NCBI RefSeq assembly: GCF_002198655.1
Contig: NZ_MWLN01000191.1
Span: 270,839-330,139, forward strand
Origin: Kineosporia sp. A_224
Lineage (GTDB): Bacteria > Actinomycetota > Actinomycetes > Actinomycetales > Kineosporiaceae
Reading direction: 5' to 3'
Length of the DNA: 59,301 nt
Below, piece after piece: positions 53,271 to 59,301 of this stretch. A program made the position numbers and the translations under genes. The notes below the pieces were generated by a model that was not told where the DNA came from, did not search any database, and saw nothing but the letters and a program-made list of their open reading frames with translations. The stretch's first letter is position 1. Every line of letters begins with the position of its first letter.

Positions 53271-53304
53271 GGTCCCCGCCGGGCCAGGAGGCCCGGCGGG
53301 GACC
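53271..53304. terminator. 15-bp perfect stem hairpin after the WxL gene
   Basis: Bases 53271-53285 pair exactly with 53290-53304 around a 4-base loop. In the minus direction it follows the WxL stop codon by 16 bases and precedes the DUF916 ATG by 46 bases. It could partly terminate transcription and so set the WxL protein above its downstream partners. Confidence 0.7.
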
Positions 53305-53319
53305 GGTGGAGCGCCTGAC

Positions 53320-54918
53320 TCAGAGAGCGGTCAGGGTGAGCGTCGTGCTGTACGAGCCGGCCGTGGTGCTGGTCGGCGCCTGGAGCAGGAGCGCGGCGGT
53401 GAGCTGGGCGGTGCCGATGCTCGCGCCGTTGGCCGCGGTCGCGAGGACCTTGGAGGCCTTGATGCCGGCGCCGGTCGCGGCGGCACCAGGGGCGACGCCG
53501 TTGGCCGGAGCCACGGCCGGGCCCGCGGTCACGGTCTGGCCCGCGCCCGCCGAGATGACCCGCGGCGTCCAGCCGAGGTTCTCGCCGTTGATCTTCGCGG
53601 TGCCCGGACCGGTGAAGTCGGTCACCGACCCGTTGACCGTCCAGCCGAGCTGGCCCGCGCGGGTGTCCGTGACGGTCACCGGAGCGAGGTCCTTCGGCGT
53701 GGAGACCAGGAGCGTGTTGCCCGAGTTGAGGGCGAGCGTCCCGAGGTCGACCGCACCACCGGCGGTGATGGTCAGGGCGCCGGCCCCGACCGTGGCGGTG
53801 ATGGTCTCGGTCGCGCTCACGCCGGCGAACTGCGTGACCGTGACCGTGACGGCGGCGGACGTCGACGTGAGGAACGCCGCGTTGCCCTGGTAGACCGCGG
53901 TGTAGGTGTGCCCGCCGGCGGTCAGGCCGGTGAGCGAGATCGACGCGGTGCCGTTGGTGACGGCGGCCGTGCCGACGGTCGTGCCGCCCTCGGAGAAGAC
54001 GACGGTCCCGCTGTTGACGGTGCCGCTGCCGACCGTGACCGCCGCCGACAGGGTGACGGCGTCAGCCGTCGTCGGGGCCGCCGGGCTCGACGACAGGGTC
54101 GTCGTCGTCGCCTGCGCCGGGGCCGTGATCGTGAACGGCACCGCCGCGGACGTGGAGCCGGAGATGTTCGCGCCCGCTGCCGGGACGAACTCCGCCGTGA
54201 GCGAGAGCGTGCCCGCCGGCAGGGCGGTGGTGGTGAGCGACGCCGCCCCGCCGGTCACGGCGACCGGAGCGCCGAGCGCCGTCGTCCCCGACCGGAACTG
54301 GACCGTGCCGGAGACCGCCGCCGACGACGTGACCGTCGCGGAGAGGGTCACCGACGTGCCGAGCGCCTGCGGGCCGGCCGGGCTCACCGAGAGCACCGTC
54401 GTCGAGGACGGCGCCGCGGCGACGGCCCAGACGGCGGTGGTACCCGCGCCCGTGCCGACCCCGCCGGAGACGGTGAAGGAGGCGTCGAACTGCGCCGTCG
54501 GGGCCGAGAACGCGTCCGGGTAGCAGACGATCTGGACGTCGTAGACACCGTTGACGAGCACCTTGCCCGCCGCCTGGGCGAGACCCTTGAGGTTGTTGTC
54601 GAGCGGGATGCCCGACGTCGTGAGGTTGCCGACGTCGGTCTGGTTCGCCGAGATGACAAGGGCACCGGGAGCGATCCCGGCGGCCGTGCTCTCGAAGAAG
54701 CCGTTGATGGTCGTCGTGCCCGCCGGGCACGGCGCCGACGTCCGGACGGCGACCGGGATGCCCGTGTCGGTCGTCGTGAGGGTGCCCGTCGCGGTACCGA
54801 TGCTCGGGGCGTACTCGTTGGGGGCCGCGGACGCGGGCGACGCACCGACCGCGGTGAGCGCGGTGAGGGTGGCGGCCGTGACCACGAGGGCGGCACCACG
54901 GAACGTGGAGCGCTTCAT
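53320..54918 (-). CDS. WxL-domain surface protein with Ig-like repeats
   Basis: This 532-aa protein has a signal peptide (AALVVTAATLTALTAVGASP), the duplicated N-terminal domain (residues 33-157), two Ig-like repeats (STTVLSVSPAGPQALGTSVT; TTTTLSSSPAAPTTADAVTL) and a C-terminal WxL-type domain with VTDTRAGQLGWTVNGSVTDF, NGENLGWTPRV and TAGSYSTTLTLTAL at the very end. WxL domains bind peptidoglycan noncovalently and pair with DUF916 proteins, encoded just downstream. ATG 54918; the longer frame upstream overlaps the PstS-like gene. Expected on the cell wall. Confidence 0.87.
   Translation of the reverse strand: MKRSTFRGAALVVTAATLTALTAVGASPASAAPNEYAPSIGTATGTLTTTDTGIPVAVRTSAPCPAGTTTINGFFESTAAGIAPGALVISANQTDVGNLTTSGIPLDNNLKGLAQAAGKVLVNGVYDVQIVCYPDAFSAPTAQFDASFTVSGGVGTGAGTTAVWAVAAAPSSTTVLSVSPAGPQALGTSVTLSATVTSSAAVSGTVQFRSGTTALGAPVAVTGGAASLTTTALPAGTLSLTAEFVPAAGANISGSTSAAVPFTITAPAQATTTTLSSSPAAPTTADAVTLSAAVTVGSGTVNSGTVVFSEGGTTVGTAAVTNGTASISLTGLTAGGHTYTAVYQGNAAFLTSTSAAVTVTVTQFAGVSATETITATVGAGALTITAGGAVDLGTLALNSGNTLLVSTPKDLAPVTVTDTRAGQLGWTVNGSVTDFTGPGTAKINGENLGWTPRVISAGAGQTVTAGPAVAPANGVAPGAAATGAGIKASKVLATAANGASIGTAQLTAALLLQAPTSTTAGSYSTTLTLTAL
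54448..54822 (-). repeat. Copy 2 of duplicated N-terminal domain (coding)
   Basis: Encodes residues 33-157 of the WxL protein and is about 89% identical in protein to 50711-51085, in the same orientation. Each copy keeps two cysteines (SAPCPAGTT and VCYPDAF), which could form one disulphide. Confidence 0.85.
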
Positions 54919-54980
54919 GAGCGGGTGACCTTTCTCGGTCGTGGAGGATGAGGAGCGACGCGGGTGGGGCAGGGCGCGCG

Positions 54981-56279
54981 TCACGGGCCGAACGTCGCGG
55001 TGCCGCAGGCGGTGTCGGGCGCGAGACCGTAGAGCAGGATCGTCGCCGACGAGGTGCAGACGTCCGACGTGGAGCCGATGAACGCCTGCTGGAAGCGGGC
55101 GACGTCGGCGGCCGGGACGTTCGTGAACGCGACCTGCTGCGCCGGCGCCGTGAAGGTGGCGTCGACGAGCGTGCGCGGGACGAACGTGAAGAGCTGACGG
55201 GTGAAGTTCGCCGTCGGGCCGCGGTAGCCGATGGCCGCCGAACCCTGGCCGTTGAGCGCGAACGGGTGCCGGACGTTGGTGTCGGACACCGTGTTGGTCA
55301 GCGACGTGAAGTCGACGGACGCGAGGACGGCGCCACCGCGGATGTCGGTGACGACGCCGGAGCCCTGGACCGTCCACTGCGCGACGGAGTAGGGCAGGAT
55401 CTGGTTGCCGGCGTCGAGGAACGAGCCCTGGTGCTCCTGGATCGGGGTGCCGTTCGCACCGCCCTTGCGGTCACCGGGGAGGCCGTTGCCCGCGCCGGTG
55501 CCGACACCGGTCGAGTTGGCGGCGCCGCCGGTCACGCAGCTGCCCCACGTGGTGCCGGTCGCCGGCGGGGTGCCGATCGTGCCACCGGTGCCGCTGAAGT
55601 CGTAGTCCGAGATGCCGAGCGCCGAGGCCCAGAAGGCCCGGGTGCCCGCGGAGAACGACGGGACGAGCGGGACGATGTTGAAGCACGCGGCGGAGCCCGC
55701 GACACCGTTGCGGGTGTAGAGGTCCTTGAGGAACGTCGCCGTGAGCTTCTTCGGGACCGTGCTGTTCTTGAGGACGGCCGGCGCGAGCGCGTCGACGGCG
55801 AACGGGATGCGCGCCATCGAGCCGGCCGCGGTACCGGCGGGGAAGCTCGAGCTGGAGGAGCGGGCGATCCCGGCGCAGCCGGTGTAGTTCGTCGAGCCCG
55901 GGTTGACCGGGGCCACCGGGTCGAGCGGCACGTAGGCCTCGCCCTGCATGGACGCGCGCAGGCCGTTCTTGCCCTCCGTGGACCCGCGCGGGCCCGACGT
56001 GACGCAGTTCGCGGCCGCCGGGCGGCCGCCGGCCCCCGGGTAGTTCGCCGACGTGTCGATGTCGCGACCGATCGGGACGGTCTTGTAGTTCGCGATGTCG
56101 CCGGAGAGCGACGGCACGAGCGAGAGCGCCTCGTAGACGTCGTCGGCGGTGTCGGAACCGATCGCCGCGAGCGCGGTCGCGCTCGTGGTGTTCGTGTCGG
56201 CCTGGGCCGAGCTGAGCGGCAGCGTCGCGAGCATCGCTGCCGCGGCTGCCACCCCCGCGGCCTTTCGGGAGATTCGCAC
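54981..56279 (-). CDS. Secreted PstS-like substrate-binding protein
   Basis: This 432-aa protein has a signal peptide (AAGVAAAAAMLATLPLSSAQ, cleaved near residue 28), no lipobox, and PstS-like features: AIGSDTADDVYEALS at the mature N-terminus, MARIPFAVDALAPAVLKNST, KLTATFLKDLYTRNG and NQILPYSVAQWTVQ. Such proteins bind phosphate or related oxyanions; without a lipid anchor it may be released or held by a partner. GTG 56279 has GAGAGG seven bases upstream. It lies between the 886-aa anchored PstS-like protein and the WxL protein. Several Cys pairs suggest disulphides. Confidence 0.82.
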   Translation of the reverse strand: MRISRKAAGVAAAAAMLATLPLSSAQADTNTTSATALAAIGSDTADDVYEALSLVPSLSGDIANYKTVPIGRDIDTSANYPGAGGRPAAANCVTSGPRGSTEGKNGLRASMQGEAYVPLDPVAPVNPGSTNYTGCAGIARSSSSSFPAGTAAGSMARIPFAVDALAPAVLKNSTVPKKLTATFLKDLYTRNGVAGSAACFNIVPLVPSFSAGTRAFWASALGISDYDFSGTGGTIGTPPATGTTWGSCVTGGAANSTGVGTGAGNGLPGDRKGGANGTPIQEHQGSFLDAGNQILPYSVAQWTVQGSGVVTDIRGGAVLASVDFTSLTNTVSDTNVRHPFALNGQGSAAIGYRGPTANFTRQLFTFVPRTLVDATFTAPAQQVAFTNVPAADVARFQQAFIGSTSDVCTSSATILLYGLAPDTACGTATFGP

Positions 56280-56488
56280 GGAGAGTCCTCTCACTGGACG
56301 GACGGACTGAGCGGTGTGTCCCGGTTCGTCGTCCGCGCGCGACCTCCCGGGGCGAGCGCGACCGTCGATCCGGTCGCCGGCAAGGGATCTGCCGGCACGC
56401 GGAGCCTCACGGCCGGGGGCAACGGCGGGTGAACGCAGGGGCGACGGGAGGTCTAACGGCGCACACCCAGTCGCTACGGCGTTCGCGG

Positions 56489-59149
56489 TCACGACCGGCT
56501 CCGGCGCAGGCGTTCGGCGATGCGCGGAAGCAGTGGTCCGACCATGAGACCGCCTGCGCCGACGAGCAGGGCGACGATCATCGCGTAGCGCGCCCAGCCG
56601 TTGACGAGGGCGTCGGGCGGGGTCCGGGTCAGCGCCGGTACCGGGGACTCGAGCGCGGTCGCGGTGGGGGCCGGGGCCGGGACGGCAGGTGCGGGCGCCG
56701 GTTCCGGCGCCGACGCCGACGCCGACGGCTCCGGCGCGGGGGTGTCGTCGTCGGGGACCGGTTCGGGCCGGGCCTGCTTCGGGCCCACCCGGGCCTGGAT
56801 CCGGTCGGCGGCCGCGCGTGCCGCCGCCCGCTGCGCCGCGGTCATCGGGGCGTACCCGTCCGGCAGCGTGCCGGGCGCGCTCCCGGGGACCTGTCCGGGG
56901 CCGGCCGCGTAGCGGACGAACGCGGCGTACTGCTTCGCGGCCGCCGCGGTGAACTGGTTCGGGGCGGCGACCGCGTACGTGACGACCGTCAGCGGGTAGG
57001 CGTTCCGCGTCGCGGCCTCCGGGTCCGGCAGCGTGACACCGGAGGACGGCGTCCGAGCGAAGGAGGCGACGGCGGCCTGCATCGTCGCGGAGGTCGGGGC
57101 GACGAACTGCCCGGCACGGTTGCGCAGCTTGACCGCGGGCAGCAGGAACCGCTGTGCCGTCGCGGTGTCGGTGACGCCGAGCAGGTTCCGCTCGCCGGAG
57201 CGCTGGCGGGGGACCGACGCCGTCGTCGGCGGGACGGCCGCGAGGTTGCGGGTCCGCTCACCGCTGACACCGCGGACGACGGCCTGCGCGCCCTCGAAGA
57301 AGTCGGAGACGTACGGGTGCAGGTCGAGCGCGCACAGCGGGAGGTCGGGCAGGTTCGGGTCCCGGTCGCAGAACGGGTCCACCTTGGGGAAGCTCTGCTG
57401 CGGGATGTCGGTCCCCTGGAAGAACGGGTTCACGCGCATGCCCCACGGGTCGGGCACACCGGCGACGAAGTCGCGGGCCTCCTCGTCCGCCTCGATCCAC
57501 TCCCAGACGAGCTGGGTCGTGTACGAGACGCCGGTCGGGATCCGCAGCTCGATGCTGGAGTTGGCCAGCGTCGCGAACTCGGGGTTCAGGGCGAGGAACT
57601 CCGGGTCCCGCTCGATCGTCACCGGGTTCCGGGCGAGGTACCCGGCGCGCAGGCTGACGTTCTTGACGTAGGAGTGCGTGAGCATCTTCGCGACGAGGCG
57701 GGGGGTGAGCTTCAGGTCGTCGATCCGCTCCCCCGCCCTCGCCGCGACGTCGGCCGGGGCACCGGAGGCCACCTGCCGTTCGACGAGCGCCACGATCGCG
57801 ACACCGGACACCGCGACCGGCGCGTAGACCAGCGTGCGGTCCGAGGGCACCTCGCCGGTGAGGGGCTCGTTGAGGAAGCCCAGCCCGTTGGCCCCGGCGT
57901 CGGAGCCCGTGAGCCCGCTCTCGACGACGGCGTCGGGCAGCTTGGTGTAGCTGAAGACGGTGCCTCCGCCCGCGCACAGGGCCGGCTGCCAGCGCAGCAC
58001 CGCCTGCGTCGAGGTCTCGACGCCGCCGACGGGCTGCTGCTTCGCCCCCAGCGGGCAGGGCTGCCCGACCGGCTGGAAGCCCAGCGGGAAGGCGATCCGG
58101 CGGTTCCAGTTCGTCAGGCTCAGCGGGGAGGACTGCAGCTGGCGGTTGGGGATGTCGAGGTAGCTGCGCCCGTCGACCTCGGTCTCCCCCCGCGGGACGA
58201 CAACGAGCCAGCACCGGCGCGGCTGCCCCTTGGCGGCACCGGAGGTGACGACGTCGGCGCAGCCGAGGCCGTCGTTCTCGCGGAAGGTCAGGGTCTCGAA
58301 CGTCTCGAAGCCCGTTCCGTCGGGCCGGGTCCTGGCCTGGAGGATCTCGTTCGTCGTGAGCTCGCCGAAGAGCGGGTTCTTGTCCGGGTCCAGCTCCTCG
58401 TGCGTCAGCACGTCGCCGTTCACCGCGGCGAACGGCACGCGGAAGTCGCGCTGCCCGTCCTTGACGTAGTCCGTCGACGAGAGGTCGACGGTCTCGGCCG
58501 GGTCGACCGGGCCCGGCGAGGTGGCCCCGAGCGCCGGCGGGAAGAGGAACCGCGTGCTCGTGAAGGAGCTGCTCGTGTTGCTGAAACCGCCGTAGACACA
58601 ACGGGTCCGGTCCGGAGCGGTGTCGCCCCAGCACTGCATGACCTGCATGTAGTTGGCGAGGATCGTCGAGCCGTCGAGGCGTGTCGGGTGCTTGTCCGCC
58701 CCGGCCCACCGCCACGACACGGCGATGTTCTGGTTGACGAGGTTCTTGGTCTGGCTGACGGACACCGCGAGGTCCGCGAAGGGCCCGGTCCCGCGCAGCG
58801 TCATCGCGCTGCTCGTCACGGTGCCGACGGCGAGCGCGCCCGTCGTCCCGCCGGCGGACGTCGACGGGGAACCACCGGACGCCGCCAGCCGGAGCCGGTC
58901 GAGGCCCCCGCGGACGGCGACCCCGACCGGGCCGGGGAGCGCGGCGGAGACGAACAGCGCCAGGACGATCCCCACCGCTCCCGCCAGGACGGTCGGCCGG
59001 TGCCGGGACCACGACGTCGGGACGGGCACGTACGGCGCCGGCACCCAGTCGTCGTCGTCCGGCGCGCGCACCACCGGTGCCCGGTCGACGACCTCGCCCT
59101 CCAGCGGCGCCGGGTCGTGCTCCCCGGCGCCCTCGGGCGTGCGGCTCAC
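56489..59149 (-). CDS. Large membrane-anchored PstS-like protein
   Basis: This 886-aa protein has a cytoplasmic acidic/proline-rich N-terminus, a membrane segment (LAGAVGIVLALFVSAALPGP, about 55-75), a large extracellular part and a second membrane segment near the C-terminus (YAMIVALLVGAGGLMVGPLL) with a basic end. The extracellular part includes SQTKNLVNQNIAVSWRWAGA, YMQVMQCWGD, RIAFPLGFQPVGQPCPLG, KLTPRLVAKMLTHSYVKN and YPLTVVTYAVA, of which KLTPRLVAKML and the C-terminal part recall PstS proteins. A Pro/Ala-rich stalk precedes the second segment. GTG 59149 overlaps an upstream stop (GTGA). It probably presents substrate to a Pst channel outside the window. Confidence 0.75.
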   Translation of the reverse strand: MSRTPEGAGEHDPAPLEGEVVDRAPVVRAPDDDDWVPAPYVPVPTSWSRHRPTVLAGAVGIVLALFVSAALPGPVGVAVRGGLDRLRLAASGGSPSTSAGGTTGALAVGTVTSSAMTLRGTGPFADLAVSVSQTKNLVNQNIAVSWRWAGADKHPTRLDGSTILANYMQVMQCWGDTAPDRTRCVYGGFSNTSSSFTSTRFLFPPALGATSPGPVDPAETVDLSSTDYVKDGQRDFRVPFAAVNGDVLTHEELDPDKNPLFGELTTNEILQARTRPDGTGFETFETLTFRENDGLGCADVVTSGAAKGQPRRCWLVVVPRGETEVDGRSYLDIPNRQLQSSPLSLTNWNRRIAFPLGFQPVGQPCPLGAKQQPVGGVETSTQAVLRWQPALCAGGGTVFSYTKLPDAVVESGLTGSDAGANGLGFLNEPLTGEVPSDRTLVYAPVAVSGVAIVALVERQVASGAPADVAARAGERIDDLKLTPRLVAKMLTHSYVKNVSLRAGYLARNPVTIERDPEFLALNPEFATLANSSIELRIPTGVSYTTQLVWEWIEADEEARDFVAGVPDPWGMRVNPFFQGTDIPQQSFPKVDPFCDRDPNLPDLPLCALDLHPYVSDFFEGAQAVVRGVSGERTRNLAAVPPTTASVPRQRSGERNLLGVTDTATAQRFLLPAVKLRNRAGQFVAPTSATMQAAVASFARTPSSGVTLPDPEAATRNAYPLTVVTYAVAAPNQFTAAAAKQYAAFVRYAAGPGQVPGSAPGTLPDGYAPMTAAQRAAARAAADRIQARVGPKQARPEPVPDDDTPAPEPSASASAPEPAPAPAVPAPAPTATALESPVPALTRTPPDALVNGWARYAMIVALLVGAGGLMVGPLLPRIAERLRRSRS

Positions 59150-59187
59150 CGGCCGCGTCCCATCCGGCGGGCGATGACCGGCGGACC
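59129..59187. repeat. Left arm of a perfect 59-bp inverted repeat at the window end
   Basis: This segment is exactly the reverse complement of 59243-59301, with 55 bases between. The right arm ends at the last base of the window. The symmetry breaks exactly at 59188/59242. Such a fold-back at a sequence end is typical of an assembly artefact. Confidence 0.9.
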
Positions 59188-59301
59188 GACCGTGGCCCCG
59201 AGGAGCAGCCCGGCGGCGATCACCATGAGCGTGGTGCGGGAGGGTCCGCCGGTCATCGCCCGCCGGATGGGACGCGGCCGGTGAGCCGCACGCCCGAGGG
59301 C
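59146..59301 (-). CDS. C-terminal fragment of a membrane protein (partial, suspect)
   Basis: The frame is open from the window edge to TGA 59146-59148, which overlaps the GTG of the 886-aa gene. The last part, TTLMVIAAGLLLGATVGPPV followed by ARRMGRGR, is a membrane segment with basic tail. It might be the end of a permease or of another anchored surface protein. The first 20 codons lie in the right arm of the inverted repeat and may not belong to the gene; an ATG at 59254-59256 gives only 36 residues. Confidence 0.4.
   Translation of the reverse strand, partial: ALGRAAHRPRPIRRAMTGGPSRTTLMVIAAGLLLGATVGPPVIARRMGRGR
59243..59301. repeat. Right arm of a perfect 59-bp inverted repeat at the window end
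   Basis: Exact reverse complement of 59129-59187. If the repeat is an artefact, sequence after about 59242 is not genomic in this position. Confidence 0.9.

Overview
The window is very GC-rich, with strong G/C bias at third codon positions, frequent GTG starts, TANNNT-type -10 elements and several leaderless starts. Gene content (wax ester/DGAT synthase, phosphoketolase, ACR3 and mycothiol-era arsenic genes, WxL/DUF916 surface proteins, Tat-exported PhoD) points to an actinobacterium, most likely in or near the Micrococcales/Kineosporiales. I cannot fix the genus from sequence alone. No rRNA, tRNA, CRISPR array or intact insertion sequence was seen.

Layout. 1-2.8 kb: sugar-type ABC transporter (ATPase and permease) divergent from a GntR/FCD regulator. 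2.8-6.4 kb: lower beta-ketoadipate operon (thiolase, CoA-transferase A and B) divergent from a LysR regulator. 6.4-20.9 kb: a stress/dormancy-like island with an Mg-type P-ATPase, a flippase-like membrane protein, a ribosome-hibernation-like protein, a PAS-remnant protein, a DUF1269-like membrane protein, a CDF transporter running in frame into phosphoketolase, WS/DGAT, a frameshifted acyl-CoA ligase and a DrrAB-type exporter. Several promoters here share a GGAC/GTCC site about 30 bp upstream of the -10 box, and three promoters in or next to the island share a near-identical 18-nt start-of-transcript motif. 21-25.3 kb: sugar-binding lipoprotein, two permeases and a GH130 glycoside phosphorylase. 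25.3-36.1 kb: a 1251-aa hybrid histidine kinase/PP2C protein, a PLP decarboxylase, an aldo/keto reductase, glycogen phosphorylase and a DUF1801 protein. 36.2-39.9 kb: a DgcA-like flavin/Fe-S demethylase divergent from an unusual regulator that joins an IS630-transposase-like N-terminus to a GntR/FCD domain. 39.9-44.4 kb: an arsenic resistance island built around a divergent ArsR operator. 44.8-46.4 kb: Tat-exported PhoD.

46.4-59.3 kb, all on the minus strand, is the most distinctive part: an apparently coordinated cell-surface locus. Read in transcription order it encodes a membrane-protein fragment, an 886-aa membrane-anchored PstS-like protein, a secreted PstS-like protein, a WxL-domain Ig-repeat protein, a DUF916 (WxL-interacting) protein, a small membrane-anchored Ig-like protein, a second Ig-repeat protein whose N-terminal domain is about 89% identical to that of the WxL protein, a sortase-fold protein lacking both catalytic His and Cys, PstB, and a lytic transglycosylase. 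Joining a Pst-type importer to a WxL surface scaffold and a dead sortase is the best candidate here for an undescribed system.

Cautions. Three genes have reading-frame anomalies (CDF without a stop, acyl-CoA ligase with a -1 shift, DUF916 without a stop), and the last 173 bases hold a perfect 59-bp inverted repeat ending exactly at the window end. These look partly like draft-assembly errors and should be settled before building on the fusions. All domain names rest on recognition by eye; no searches were run.
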